A stretch of 64,000 nucleotides of DNA from JASHVB01 sp035523995 (GTDB lineage Bacteria > Pseudomonadota > Alphaproteobacteria > Acetobacterales > Acetobacteraceae): assembly GCA_035523995.1 (NCBI GenBank), contig DATKPQ010000065.1, forward strand, positions 1 to 64,000, given 5' to 3'. Below, piece after piece: positions 19,502-28,286 of the stretch (the stretch's first letter is position 1; each line of letters starts with the position of its first letter). Both the position numbers and the translations under genes were made by a program. The notes under the pieces are model-generated. The model made no database searches. It saw only the letters and a program-made list of their open reading frames with translations, and was not told the DNA's origin.

Positions 19502-20428
19502 ATGCTCGCACTGGTCAACACCCCCAATGGTTCCGCACCCGTCGAACTGCGCCAGGTGCCCGAACCGACGCCCGGCCCGCACGACGCGTTGGTGGCAGTT
19601 CACGCCTTCTCGCTCAATCGCGGCGAGCTGCGATCGTTCCGTAACAATGAGGAAGGCTGGATCCCTGGCCAGGACGTCAGCGGCGAGGTGTCGCAGGCCG
19701 CCGCCGACGGCAGCGGCCCTCCCGCCGGCACGCGTGTCGTTGCCCTGACCGACGAATTCGGTTGGGCAGAGCGTGTCGCCGTACCCGGACATCGCATGGC
19801 CGCCTTACCCGATAGCGTGAGCTTCGCAGCGGCGGCGACATTGCCGGTTGCCGGTCTGACGGCACTGCGCACGTTGCGGCATGGCGCGCCACTGCTGGGC
19901 AAACGCGTCCTGATCACCGGCGCGGCGGGCGGAGTCGGGCATCTGGCGGTGCAGCTCGCGGCCCGATCCGGCGCCCGCGTGACGGCCGTGGTGGGCCGGC
20001 CGGAACGCGCCGCAGGGATGGTAGAATTGGGCGCGTCCGAGGTCGCGGTGGGGATCGACCAGGCGCAAGGACGTTTCGGGTTGATCCTGGAATCCGCCGG
20101 TGGCGCATCGCTCGCAGCGGCGCTGCGTCTGGTGGCGGCGAATGGTGCCGTGGTCGTGTACGGCAACTCATCCGGCGAATCCACGACCATCGGCTTTGCC
20201 GATTTCCGCGGCGCGCAGAACGCACGGCTGCAAAGCTTCTTTTACTTCACCTCGGGGCCGGAGGAGCAATTCGCACCGGACCTGGCATTGCTGGTCTCAC
20301 TGATCGCCGACAAATCGCTAACGCCACAGACGGGCCCGGAACGAAGCTGGCGAGAAATCGCGCGCGTGGCAGAAGATTTGCGGGAGCGTCGGATCGGCGG
20401 CAAGGCAGTGTTCCGCGTGGAAGCATAA
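19502..20428 (+). CDS. NAD(P)H:quinone-oxidoreductase-type MDR enzyme
   Basis: A 308-residue medium-chain dehydrogenase/reductase. It has the GroES-like N-terminal fold (MLALVNTPNGSAPVELRQVP, IPGQDVSGEV) and the nucleotide-binding LITGAAGGVGHLAVQLAARS. The catalytic zinc cysteine and histidine of alcohol dehydrogenases are absent from the usual places, which points to the zinc-free quinone-reductase branch using NADPH. The substrate is unknown. The start lies seven bases after GGGAGAC. It stands alone; a repeat copy begins about 12 bp after its stop. Confidence 0.82.
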   Translation: MLALVNTPNGSAPVELRQVPEPTPGPHDALVAVHAFSLNRGELRSFRNNEEGWIPGQDVSGEVSQAAADGSGPPAGTRVVALTDEFGWAERVAVPGHRMAALPDSVSFAAAATLPVAGLTALRTLRHGAPLLGKRVLITGAAGGVGHLAVQLAARSGARVTAVVGRPERAAGMVELGASEVAVGIDQAQGRFGLILESAGGASLAAALRLVAANGAVVVYGNSSGESTTIGFADFRGAQNARLQSFFYFTSGPEEQFAPDLALLVSLIADKSLTPQTGPERSWREIARVAEDLRERRIGGKAVFRVEA

Positions 20429-20440
20429 TGGCGCACCCCA

Positions 20441-20551
20441 TGTCATTGCGAGGAGCGAAGCGACGAAGCAACCTCGATCGGAGAGTCCCTGGGACCGTGC
20501 ATACGCCCAGACAACCTGGATTGCTTCGTCGCTCCGCTCCTGACAATGACA
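20441..20551. repeat. interspersed palindromic repeat, family 1, copy A
   Basis: The left arm TGTCATTGCGAGGAGCGAAG and the right arm ending CGCTCCTGACAATGACA are near inverse complements, with GCGACGAAGCAA and TTGCTTCGTCGC paired inside. This is a two-headed REP-type element of about 111 bp. Other copies are at 23560, 25102, 27180 and 52872. Confidence 0.85.
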
Positions 20552-20624
20552 AGGGGGTGTATGACCTACGCGCCTCTGATTCCGCATACCAGCGCAGCAC
20601 CGCATACCAGCGCAGCACCGTGCA

Positions 20625-21731
20625 CTAGCGCAGCACGGCCTCAGTCCTGCGCTCGATCAGTGCGAAGTCGATGTCAGCGGCCAGTCCCGGACCCGAGGGC
20701 GCATGCATCATCCCGTCGCGGTCGATCTCCAGTTCCTTCGCCATCCCGTACTTGTGCGCGCCATCCGGCAGCAACACCTCGAACATCGTGGTGTTACGGA
20801 TCGCCATGCAGAGATGCAGGTTCGCCAGATTGTTCAGCGAATTGCCCGAGTGGTGGATTTCGTATTTCAGCCCGAACGCCTCGGCCAGATGCGCAGTCTT
20901 CAGCATCGTGGTAAGCCCGCCCTTGTTCGGGATGTCGCCGCGCAGGTAGTCGGTTGCCTTCTCCGTCAGCCAGATCGGGTAGGTATCCAACCCGCCGGCC
21001 GGAAACTCGGTCGCCAGGATCGGAATGTCCAGCTTCTGCCGCAGCTTCACATAGTTGTAGATGTCCTCGTCGGACAACGGATCTTCGAACCAGTAATAGC
21101 CCATCTCCTCGATCGCGCGGCCGACACGAAGCGCGTCGGTATAAGTGTAGCTCCACGTCGAATCCAGCATCAGCCGGAAATCGTCACCCACCGCCTTGCG
21201 CACGGCAGCGCAAACCTTGATGTCGGTATCGGGGTCGCGCGGCGGGTGGATCTTGTATGCGCGCCAGCCATTCGCCTTGAAGGTCTGCGCCTGGTCCACA
21301 TAGGCGGCGATATCGGGCAGCACCTGCGAACTGGCATAGCCCATGATCGACGTGCGACACGTCCCCATCACCGCGTGCACCGGCAGCCCGGCGATCTTGC
21401 CAGCCAGATCCCACAACGCGGTGTCCACCGCGCCGATCGTGCGATAGCTGACGGCGCGGTTGATCAGGCGCATGCCGCCGTGGAGGCGCTCGCGTTCCAA
21501 CGGGTCCTGCCCCATCAGCATCGGTTTCAGCGAGCGGATAAGCTGTGGCGCGTCCATCGATGCAGGATTGGTCGCCGAGCCGAGAAACGCATGACCCTCC
21601 AGGCCGCCATCGGTACGGACACGCAGCAAGCCGAGGTTGCTGTTGCCCGCGGTGGCGGTGCCCGTGTGGTAATTGGTTGGAGGGATGTTGTCCCAGGTGA
21701 ATAGCGTCACCGAAACGTCATCGATCTTCAT
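20625..21731 (-). CDS. mandelate racemase/muconate lactonizing enzyme-family protein
   Basis: The 368-residue protein has the enolase-superfamily plan: a capping domain, then a barrel. Metal ligands can be seen at Asp190 (LMLDSTW), Glu216 (YWFEDPL) and Glu242 (ATEFPAGG). An Asp266 (RGDIPNKGG) and His293/294 (EIHHSGNS) pair matches the mandelate-racemase dyad. The first-side base motif is K160-I-H162 where mandelate racemase has Lys-x-Lys, an unusual variant. It likely dehydrates or epimerises a hydroxy acid; the substrate is unknown. It is divergent from the CoA-transferase gene of the catabolic cluster. Confidence 0.85.
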   Translation of the reverse strand: MKIDDVSVTLFTWDNIPPTNYHTGTATAGNSNLGLLRVRTDGGLEGHAFLGSATNPASMDAPQLIRSLKPMLMGQDPLERERLHGGMRLINRAVSYRTIGAVDTALWDLAGKIAGLPVHAVMGTCRTSIMGYASSQVLPDIAAYVDQAQTFKANGWRAYKIHPPRDPDTDIKVCAAVRKAVGDDFRLMLDSTWSYTYTDALRVGRAIEEMGYYWFEDPLSDEDIYNYVKLRQKLDIPILATEFPAGGLDTYPIWLTEKATDYLRGDIPNKGGLTTMLKTAHLAEAFGLKYEIHHSGNSLNNLANLHLCMAIRNTTMFEVLLPDGAHKYGMAKELEIDRDGMMHAPSGPGLAADIDFALIERRTEAVLR

Positions 21732-22123
21732 TGCATCCTCCCATCACCGTTGTCGCAAGCCGCTGCTTGCTGCCACCTGTCATTGCGAAGCCCGTACGGA
21801 CCGAAGCAGCCTCGATTGGGATTGCTGTCAGGTCCTTCGTCAACCCCCCGAGGACAAGGAACCTTGCCTGCCGCTTGGATGGTCCGCAGGACGCTGTCTT
21901 CCCTCACCACTCACCCTGCTTGCGTGGGCTCGGCCCGGACCGTCCGGGCGACTCTCTTATCCGCATCGAGGGTCGGTCACTCAAGCGCAGGAAGGACGGG
22001 TTTTCGTCCCATCATCCCTCGCAAAGCCATGTGACCGGCTGGTGCCGAGCCCACGGCATTCCCCTAACCGCAACTCTTCGGTTACGCTCCGTCGCCAGAA
22101 CGCACCCCGGAGGAAGTCCCGCC
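21732..22123. other. divergent intergenic region with a decayed repeat copy
   Basis: This stretch separates the enolase-superfamily gene from the CoA-transferase gene. At about 21778-21842 a degenerate family-1 repeat is present (TGTCATTGCGAAG, CCGAAGCAGCCTCG). The CoA-transferase ribosome binding site CGGAGGAAG ends it. Although the frame is open, no conserved protein sequence is seen upstream of 22124. Confidence 0.6.
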
Positions 22124-23542
22124 ATGCCGCACGATGCCTTGCGCTCCGTCCTGCCGGTGATCGGCTGGTCCGCCGACCGCGCCGATGCAGTCACGTTCAC
22201 CGGTGGCGACGATCCGGTGTTGCCCACGCCATTCCGCATCGCCAAGGCCGGCGCCGCCACGGTCGCCGCGATGGGGCTGGCCGTGGCAGACCTGTGGGCA
22301 TTGCGCACCGGGCGGCAGCAATCCGTCTCGGTCGATCTGCGCCATGCCGCGGCGTCACTGCGCAGCGGCCATTATATGAAACTCGGCGACGGCAATGTCT
22401 CGCACGAGCGCAACGCGATCATGGGTGTCTATCCCACCAAGGACGGGCGCTGGAGTTACCTGCACTGCAATTTCCCCAACCACCGCGCCGCTGCGCTCAG
22501 CGTGCTGGGCGTAACCGAGGAGAACCGCGCCGCCGTGGCAAAGGCCGTGTTGACCTGGAACGCGCTGGACCTGGAGGAGGCGATCATCGCCGCCAAAGGC
22601 GCCGGCGGCATGGTGCGCACGAAAGCCGAATGGGCGCAGCATCCGCAATCCGCCGCCATCGCCGCGCTGCCTCTGCTGGAAATCATCCGCATCGGCGATG
22701 CCCCGCCAGAACCATTGCCACCCGGCAATCGTCCGCTCTCGGGCGTCCGCGTGCTGGACCTGACGCGCGTACTGGCCGGACCCACCTGCGCGCGCACGCT
22801 GGCAGAACATGGCGCCGATGTCCTGAAAATCACCGCGCCGCACCTGCCAAATCTCGGCTACCAGGAATTCGATACCGGCCATGGCAAGTTGTCCGCCTAT
22901 CTCGACCTGCGCCAGGCGAGCGACGTCGAAACACTGAAAGGCCTGGTGCGGCAGGCGGATGTGTTTTCGCAAGGCTATCGTCCCGGCACGTTGGGCGGAC
23001 GGGGCCTGTCGCCCGAGGAGCTGGCGGCGATCCGTCCGGGGCTGGTCTACGTGTCGCTGTGCGCGTTCAGCCATGCCGGGCCATGGGCCTCGCGGCGCGG
23101 ATTCGACACCGTGGTGCAAACCGTCAGCGGCATCACCTCGCGTCAGGCCGAAGTGGTGCCCGGCAAGACTCCGGGACCGCAATTCTATCCGGTGTCGGCA
23201 ATCGATTACTGCACCGGCTATCTGATGGCGTTCGGCGCAATGGTGGCGCTCGGCCGGCGTGCGCGCGAAGGCGGAAGCTGGCTGGTGCGCATCTCGCTGG
23301 CGCAGGTGGGCAAGTGGATCGTCGATCTCGGCGAGGTGCCGGAGTCCGCTGCCCGCGATGCGCCGGCGGAATTCCTGCCGGAGGAACTCGAGCGCTGGTC
23401 GATGGTGTCGGAAACGCCGGCCGGCCGGTTGCGTCATCTGCGGCCCACGGTGGGACTGTCGGAAACGCCGCCCTATTGGGCGAGGCCATCCGTGCCGCTG
23501 GGCTACAACAAGCCGGAATGGCCAGAACGCAGCGTTTCGTAG
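22124..23542 (+). CDS. family III CoA-transferase (CaiB/BaiF type)
   Basis: A 472-residue protein of the family that moves CoA between carboxylic acids or racemises 2-methylacyl-CoAs. Start ATG 22124 has GGAGGAAG eight bases upstream. The conserved block GVRVLDLTRVLAGPTCARTL, with GADVLKI after it, begins near residue 207. The first 200 residues form a separate segment carrying family-like motifs (RIAKAGAATVAAMGLAVADL, DLRHAAASLRSGHY), as in longer members where part of the fold is permuted or duplicated. It lies at the head of a plus-strand cluster with an aminotransferase, a Rieske oxygenase and a hydratase. Confidence 0.85.
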   Translation: MPHDALRSVLPVIGWSADRADAVTFTGGDDPVLPTPFRIAKAGAATVAAMGLAVADLWALRTGRQQSVSVDLRHAAASLRSGHYMKLGDGNVSHERNAIMGVYPTKDGRWSYLHCNFPNHRAAALSVLGVTEENRAAVAKAVLTWNALDLEEAIIAAKGAGGMVRTKAEWAQHPQSAAIAALPLLEIIRIGDAPPEPLPPGNRPLSGVRVLDLTRVLAGPTCARTLAEHGADVLKITAPHLPNLGYQEFDTGHGKLSAYLDLRQASDVETLKGLVRQADVFSQGYRPGTLGGRGLSPEELAAIRPGLVYVSLCAFSHAGPWASRRGFDTVVQTVSGITSRQAEVVPGKTPGPQFYPVSAIDYCTGYLMAFGAMVALGRRAREGGSWLVRISLAQVGKWIVDLGEVPESAARDAPAEFLPEELERWSMVSETPAGRLRHLRPTVGLSETPPYWARPSVPLGYNKPEWPERSVS

Positions 23543-23559
23543 CCGCAACACGACGTAGA

Positions 23560-23680
23560 TGTCATTGCGAGGCGCGTAGCGACGAAGCAACCTCGGTCAG
23601 GTAACGGCTGGCGCATCGGCCCCCATGCGACCAGGCTTGCTTCGTCCCGCCACGCTTCGCTCACGTTCGTGACCATGCCA
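23560..23680. repeat. interspersed palindromic repeat, family 1, copy C
   Basis: The left arm TGTCATTGCGAGGCGCGTAG with GCGACGAAGCAACCTCGGTC is followed by a decayed right arm (TTGCTTCGTC, CACGCTTCGCTCACG). It lies 17 bp after the CoA-transferase stop. Confidence 0.8.
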
Positions 23681-23767
23681 TGAGCCATCCCAACGGGCCG
23701 CCGGCATCATTGCGCGCGCGGCTCGGGCGCGCGACAACGCTCGACCACCACTTCGCGGAGACAAGGC

Positions 23768-25081
23768 ATGAGCGACTCGGCATTGCGCAACGCCGACATC
23801 GATACGGCGCTGACCGAGGCGAAGGAAGCCTATGTCGCGCGCAATCCCAAGAGCTTCGCCCGCTATGTCGAGGCAACCGCGGTCATGCCAGGCGGCAACA
23901 CCCGCACGGTGTTGTTCTATCCTCCCTTCCCGCTGGCGATGGCGCGTGCCGAAGGCTGCCGGTTGTGGGACATGGATGGCGCCGAATACGTCGACTTCCT
24001 CGGCGAATACACCGCCGGCTTGTACGGCCACTCGAACCCCGTCATCCGCGGCGCGATCGACCGTGCGCTGGACGGCGGCATCAGCATGGGCGCGCACAAC
24101 ATGCTGGAGGCACGCTTCGCCCGCGCGCTGTGCGAGCGCTTCTCCCTCGGCCGCGTCCGCTTCACCAATTCCGGTACCGAAGCGAACCTGCTGGCGTTGA
24201 CCTTGGCCCGCGTGTTCACCAGGCGGCCAAAACTGATGGCGTTCGAAGGCGCCTACCACGGCGCGGTATTCACCTTCGCCGGCGGCGGATCGCCGGTGAA
24301 CCCACCGTTCCCGTTCGTGCTGGGAAAATACAACGACATCGACGCCACGGTATCGCTGATCGAGCAGCATGGGCCGGAACTTGCGGCGCTGATTTTGGAA
24401 CCGATGATCGGCAGCGGCGGCTGCATTCCCGCAGACCCCGCATTCCTTGCCGCGCTTCGCGAGGCCTGCACGCGCGTCGGCGCTCTGCTGATCTTCGACG
24501 AAGTGATGACCTCCCGCCTTGCTCCCGGAGGCTTGCAGTCACTGCGCAGCGTGAAGCCGGACCTGACCACTTTCGGCAAATATATCGGCGGTGGCATGTC
24601 CTTCGGCGCCTTCGGCGGCCGAGCCGACATCATGGATCTGTTCGATCCCCGCCGTCCGGACGCGCTGCCGCACGCCGGCACGTTCAACAACAACGTGCTG
24701 ACCATGTCCGCGGGCCTCACCGGCCTGACGCAGGTCTACACGCCGGAAGCCGCAATCGCCCTGAATGCGCGCGGCGACGCGCTGCGCGAACGCCTGAACG
24801 CGCTGTGCCGCGCTGCGAATGCACCGCTGCAATTCACCGGCATCGGATCGATGATCGCGGTGCATGCGATGCGCGGGCCGGTGTGTTCGCCCGCCGATGC
24901 CGCGAAGGGCGACGCCAGGCTGAAGGAGTTGTTCTTCTTCGACATGCTGGCACACGGCATCTGGCTGGCGCGCCGTGGTATGTTCGCGCTATCGCTGCCG
25001 ATCGGTGACGCGGAATGCGACAAGCTGGCCGGCGCGGTGGAAGAGCTTTTGGCGTCGCGGCGGTCACTGCTGGCCACGTAG
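23768..25081 (+). CDS. class III aminotransferase, glutamate-1-semialdehyde aminomutase-like
   Basis: A 437-residue PLP enzyme. The PLP-phosphate site NSGTEANLLAL (134-144), the Asp of IFDEVM (Asp244) and the Schiff-base Lys in TFGKYIGGG (Lys271) are present. The GSA-aminomutase look comes from the N-terminal VMPGGNTRTVLFYPPFPL and the GGMSFGAFGG stretch. Given a catabolic rather than haem setting, it may act as a beta- or omega-amino-acid aminotransferase or aminomutase; this is inference. The ribosome binding site is CGGAGACAAGGC before ATG 23768. Repeats flank it on both sides. Confidence 0.85.
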   Translation: MSDSALRNADIDTALTEAKEAYVARNPKSFARYVEATAVMPGGNTRTVLFYPPFPLAMARAEGCRLWDMDGAEYVDFLGEYTAGLYGHSNPVIRGAIDRALDGGISMGAHNMLEARFARALCERFSLGRVRFTNSGTEANLLALTLARVFTRRPKLMAFEGAYHGAVFTFAGGGSPVNPPFPFVLGKYNDIDATVSLIEQHGPELAALILEPMIGSGGCIPADPAFLAALREACTRVGALLIFDEVMTSRLAPGGLQSLRSVKPDLTTFGKYIGGGMSFGAFGGRADIMDLFDPRRPDALPHAGTFNNNVLTMSAGLTGLTQVYTPEAAIALNARGDALRERLNALCRAANAPLQFTGIGSMIAVHAMRGPVCSPADAAKGDARLKELFFFDMLAHGIWLARRGMFALSLPIGDAECDKLAGAVEELLASRRSLLAT

Positions 25082-25384
25082 AGGTCTGCGCCCGCCCACC
25101 ATGTCATTGCGAGATGCGAAGCGCCGAAGCAACCTCGGTCAGGATTGACCTCCCTCCGACCAGGGTTGCTTCGGCGCTCCTCGCCTCACACGAAACAAGG
25201 CCTCCCGTGCGCAGATCGCCGGGTCAAGCCCGGCCATGACGAAAAGCGCGTAGCGCGCCGCAACTTCATCCAACCGCAGGTCGGCCCGACCGGCCGGTGG
25301 TAAACTCGCAATAACACGGGGTTTCCGCCCCCCACGCATCGTCGTAAGCTTCCGGCCAGCATAAAGCTCGGGAGGAGCACACCC
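25082..25384. other. intergenic between aminotransferase and Rieske oxygenase genes
   Basis: About 303 bases with no gene. It contains a family-1 repeat (25102-25190) and the ribosome binding site of the oxygenase gene (GGGAGGAGCACACCC). Confidence 0.6.
25102..25190. repeat. interspersed palindromic repeat, family 1, copy D
   Basis: The left arm TGTCATTGCGAGATGCGAAG with GCGCCGAAGCAACCTCGGTC is mirrored by GGGTTGCTTCGGCGCTCCTC. It is the shortest complete copy (about 89 bp), and a base change in one arm (GCGCCG) is matched in the other (CGGCGC), so pairing is kept. Confidence 0.8.
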
Positions 25385-26629
25385 ATGTCTCTATCCGGCA
25401 TCACCGCGGAACCCACCGTCGCCTGGCCATCCAACGGCATCAGCGAGGTGCCCTTCCGCCTGTACACCGACCCCGCGCAGTACCAGCGCGAGCAGGAGCG
25501 GCTGTTCAAGGGACCCACGTGGAATTACCTGTGCCTGGCCGTCGAACTATCGAAGCCGGGCGATTACGTCGCCACCACCGTCGGTGAGATCGCGGTCATC
25601 GTCGTGCGCGGCACGGACGGCGCCATCAACGCCTTCGTCAACCGCTGCGCCCACCGCGGTAACTTGCTCTGCCTCGAACGCAACGGCACAACCAAGGAAT
25701 TCTCCTGCATCTATCACGGCTGGACCTATGATCTGACCGGCCAGCTCACCGGCGTCGCCTTCGAGCATGGCGTGAAGCGCCAGGGCGGCATGCCTCCCGA
25801 GTTCCGCAAGGAAGAGCACACCCTGCGCCGCCTGCGCACCGCCGAGCTCGGCGGCCTGGTCTTCGGCACGTTCAGCGACGAAACCCCGGACCTCGAGACC
25901 TGGCTCGGCCCCGACGTCACACGCGGCCTGCTGCGCGTGATGAATCGCACGCCGCGCTTGCTCGGCCGCAGCACGCAGGTGATGCCGAACAACTGGAAAC
26001 TCTATTTCGAGAACGTCAAGGACACCTACCACGCCTCGATCCTGCACTTGTTCCTGACCACCTTCCGCATCAACCGCCTCAGCATGCCGGGCGGCATTTA
26101 CATCAACCGCGAAGGCGGCAACCACTACAGCTATGCCAAGCTCGACTACGCCGCCGAGGATGCCGATTACAAGGCCGCCCAGCTCCGCTCCGACAGCGAG
26201 TTCCGGCTGCAGGACAACTCGGTCGTGGAATCGATCGATGAGTACGGCGACCAGATCTCGGTGCAGATTCTTACCGTCTTCCCCGGCATGGTGTTGCAGC
26301 AGGTACGCAACACCATCGCGGTGCGCGTGGTCCGCCCGCGCGGCGTGGACAAGGCGGAGCTGGAATGGATCCATCTCGGCTTCGACACGGACGATGAAGC
26401 GATGACCGAGCGCCGCCTGCGCCAGGGCAACCTGATCGGCGCCGCCGGCTATATCGCGATGGAAGACGGCTGCGTCGGCGGCTTCGTCCAGCGCGCACTG
26501 CAGTACAACGACGACGGCGCCGGCCTGGTGATGATGGGCGGCCACGAGGCGGAAAGCCAGACCTTCCGCGCCAGCGAGGCCGCGATCCGCGGCTTCTGGA
26601 AACACTACCGCTCGCTGATGGGCGAATGA
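25385..26629 (+). CDS. Rieske non-haem iron oxygenase, alpha subunit
   Basis: The catalytic subunit of an aromatic-ring-hydroxylating type oxygenase, 414 residues. The Rieske [2Fe-2S] ligands are Cys88-x-His90 (NRCAHRGN) and Cys108-x2-His111 (SCIYHGW). The mononuclear iron site has Asp213, His216 and His221 in VKDTYHASILH, the normal D-x2-H-x4-H pattern. The substrate is unknown. The start follows a strong GGGAGGAG. The beta-subunit gene overlaps its stop codon. No ferredoxin or reductase gene is nearby, so electrons must come from elsewhere. Confidence 0.93.
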   Translation: MSLSGITAEPTVAWPSNGISEVPFRLYTDPAQYQREQERLFKGPTWNYLCLAVELSKPGDYVATTVGEIAVIVVRGTDGAINAFVNRCAHRGNLLCLERNGTTKEFSCIYHGWTYDLTGQLTGVAFEHGVKRQGGMPPEFRKEEHTLRRLRTAELGGLVFGTFSDETPDLETWLGPDVTRGLLRVMNRTPRLLGRSTQVMPNNWKLYFENVKDTYHASILHLFLTTFRINRLSMPGGIYINREGGNHYSYAKLDYAAEDADYKAAQLRSDSEFRLQDNSVVESIDEYGDQISVQILTVFPGMVLQQVRNTIAVRVVRPRGVDKAELEWIHLGFDTDDEAMTERRLRQGNLIGAAGYIAMEDGCVGGFVQRALQYNDDGAGLVMMGGHEAESQTFRASEAAIRGFWKHYRSLMGE

Positions 26630-27105
26630 CCATGGACGATCCCGCGCTGCGGCACGGCATCCACGAGCTGATCGCCGAATATGCCGAATGCATCGACGAG
26701 GATCGCCTGGAAGCCTGGCCCGACTTGTTCGCCGACCCGTGCCGCTATCTGGTCACCAGCCGCTCGAATCATGAGGCGGGATTGCCACAAGGGATCATGT
26801 ACGCGGCATCCCGCGGCATGATGCTGGATCGCGTGTTCTCGCTGCGCCGCGCCAACATCTACGAACCGCATCGCTATCGCCATGTCGTAGGCCCGATCCG
26901 CATCAGGACCGTGCAGCACGGCGTGGCCGTGGTGCACGCAAATTTCATCGCCGCGCGCATCATGCACGACGGTGTCACAAGTCTGTTCGCCACCGGCCGC
27001 TACCTCGACCGGATCGATGTCTCTGCAGCACCTTTCCGTTTCCGCGAGCGCATCGTCGTGCTGGACAGCGATAAGATCGACACGCTACTCGCCATCCCGC
27101 TATAG
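26626..27105 (+). CDS. Rieske oxygenase beta subunit
   Basis: A 159-residue NTF2-fold protein of the aromatic-ring-dioxygenase small-subunit type (HELIAEYAECIDEDRLEAWP, ANIYEPHRYRHVVGPIRI). It supports the trimeric alpha-beta assembly and has no metal site. ATG 26626 overlaps the alpha-subunit TGA by four bases (ATGA), a sign of translational coupling; ATG 26632 is an alternative. The family-1 repeat copy E begins 75 bp downstream. Confidence 0.9.
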   Translation: MTMDDPALRHGIHELIAEYAECIDEDRLEAWPDLFADPCRYLVTSRSNHEAGLPQGIMYAASRGMMLDRVFSLRRANIYEPHRYRHVVGPIRIRTVQHGVAVVHANFIAARIMHDGVTSLFATGRYLDRIDVSAAPFRFRERIVVLDSDKIDTLLAIPL

Positions 27106-27179
27106 AGGCGCTTTCCATCGCTTCGGGGGGCAGATCCGCCCGCCGAGCCTGTGATTGCGAGGACTGTAGCCGCTGTCCA

Positions 27180-27290
27180 TGTCATTGGCAGGAGCGCAGC
27201 GACGAAGCTATCTCGGTCGAGAAGGGGCGCGGACCGTCCGCATGCTCTCCCGCAAAAGATTGTTTCGCCGCAACGCTTTTCACAATGACA
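27180..27290. repeat. interspersed palindromic repeat, family 1, copy E
   Basis: TGTCATTGGCAGGAGCGCAG with GCGACGAAGCTATCTCGGTC at the left, and AAGATTGTTTCGCCGCAACG to CACAATGACA at the right. The length (111 bp) equals copy A. A lone left-arm fragment (TGTGATTGCGAGGACTGTAGC) lies just before it at about 27150-27170. Confidence 0.8.
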
Positions 27291-27339
27291 TGCTTGCCGC
27301 ACCGCGTTTGCCGCAATCGCATCTTGCAGGAGCCCATTG

Positions 27340-28143
27340 ATGCCCGTCGTCGAAACCGAACGCCATGGCCAGATCCTTGTGGTTCGCATGAACCGCCCCG
27401 AGCGGCTGAATGCGTTGAACCATGAACTGCGCTCAACCCTGGCCGAAACCTGGACCGCGTTCCGCCACGACAACGACCTGGAAGTCGCGATTTTCACCGG
27501 CGCCGGCCGTGCCTTCTGCGCCGGCGAGGACATGAAGGAGTCGCTGCAGGACGGCGCCCCCGGCGGGCGGCGTCCCGCGACGGAAGATCCCTTCATGTCC
27601 GGCGCCCTGGAAAAGCCGGTGATTGCCGCGGTGAACGGCTTCGCCATGGGCGGCGGTTTCATGCTGGTGGAACGCACGGACCTCCGCCTCGCCGTGCGCG
27701 GCGCAATCTTCGAGGTCTCCGAAGCCAAGCGCTGGTTGCTCGGCGGTTACAACCACGGGCACCTCGCCAACCTGCCGTTCCCGATCGCGATGGAAATGGC
27801 GCTCGGCTTCCGTTTCACCGCCGAGCGATTCCATCAGGTTGGCTTCCTGAACCGGCTGGTGGATACGGACGAACTGATGCCCGGCGCGATGGCGATGGCG
27901 GAGCATTTGCTGACACTGCCGCCCGCATCGCGCGTCAATACGGTGCACATGATGCGGCAGATGCGCCCCGCCCCCACCGCACAGCAACAGCGCCTTGCCG
28001 CCGCGCTGCACGATCATGGGGCCAAAAGCGACCTGATGGAATCGCGTGCGGCGTTTGCCGAAAAGCGTCAGCCGCGATTCAAGGGTTGGGACGATCCGCA
28101 GGATCGCTATCGCCTGCCCGGGCTCGACGCCGCCGCGGACTGA
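27340..28143 (+). CDS. enoyl-CoA hydratase/isomerase family protein
   Basis: A 267-residue crotonase-fold enzyme. The N-terminal VVRMNRPERLNALNHELR and the oxyanion loops FTGAGRAFCAGEDMKE and AAVNGFAMGGGFMLV are conserved. The second catalytic Glu position near residue 130 reads RGAIFEVSEAKRW, which departs from typical hydratases. It may act in beta-oxidation of the cluster's acyl-CoA product. CAGGAG lies seven bases before ATG 27340. Confidence 0.88.
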   Translation: MPVVETERHGQILVVRMNRPERLNALNHELRSTLAETWTAFRHDNDLEVAIFTGAGRAFCAGEDMKESLQDGAPGGRRPATEDPFMSGALEKPVIAAVNGFAMGGGFMLVERTDLRLAVRGAIFEVSEAKRWLLGGYNHGHLANLPFPIAMEMALGFRFTAERFHQVGFLNRLVDTDELMPGAMAMAEHLLTLPPASRVNTVHMMRQMRPAPTAQQQRLAAALHDHGAKSDLMESRAAFAEKRQPRFKGWDDPQDRYRLPGLDAAAD

Positions 28144-28286
28144 AACAGTCCGCAGCGTTCAAGGCGCGGGCCATAGGCCGGGTCAGGCCTCGGCAGCTCG
28201 GGTCAAGACGGGCGGTTTCTTGCGATAACGCCATCGGCGCAGCAATCTTCGGTCTCACCCGCGCGAACATAGCAGAGGCACCGCCC

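Noticed and set aside
21731..22123. N-terminal extension of the CoA-transferase to give about 603 residues
   Set aside because: The extension covers a degenerate repeat and the real ribosome binding site, and has no conserved sequence.
20441..27290. CRISPR array
   Set aside because: The repeats are hundreds of bases to kilobases apart, palindromic and unequal in length, with genes between. No cas genes are present.
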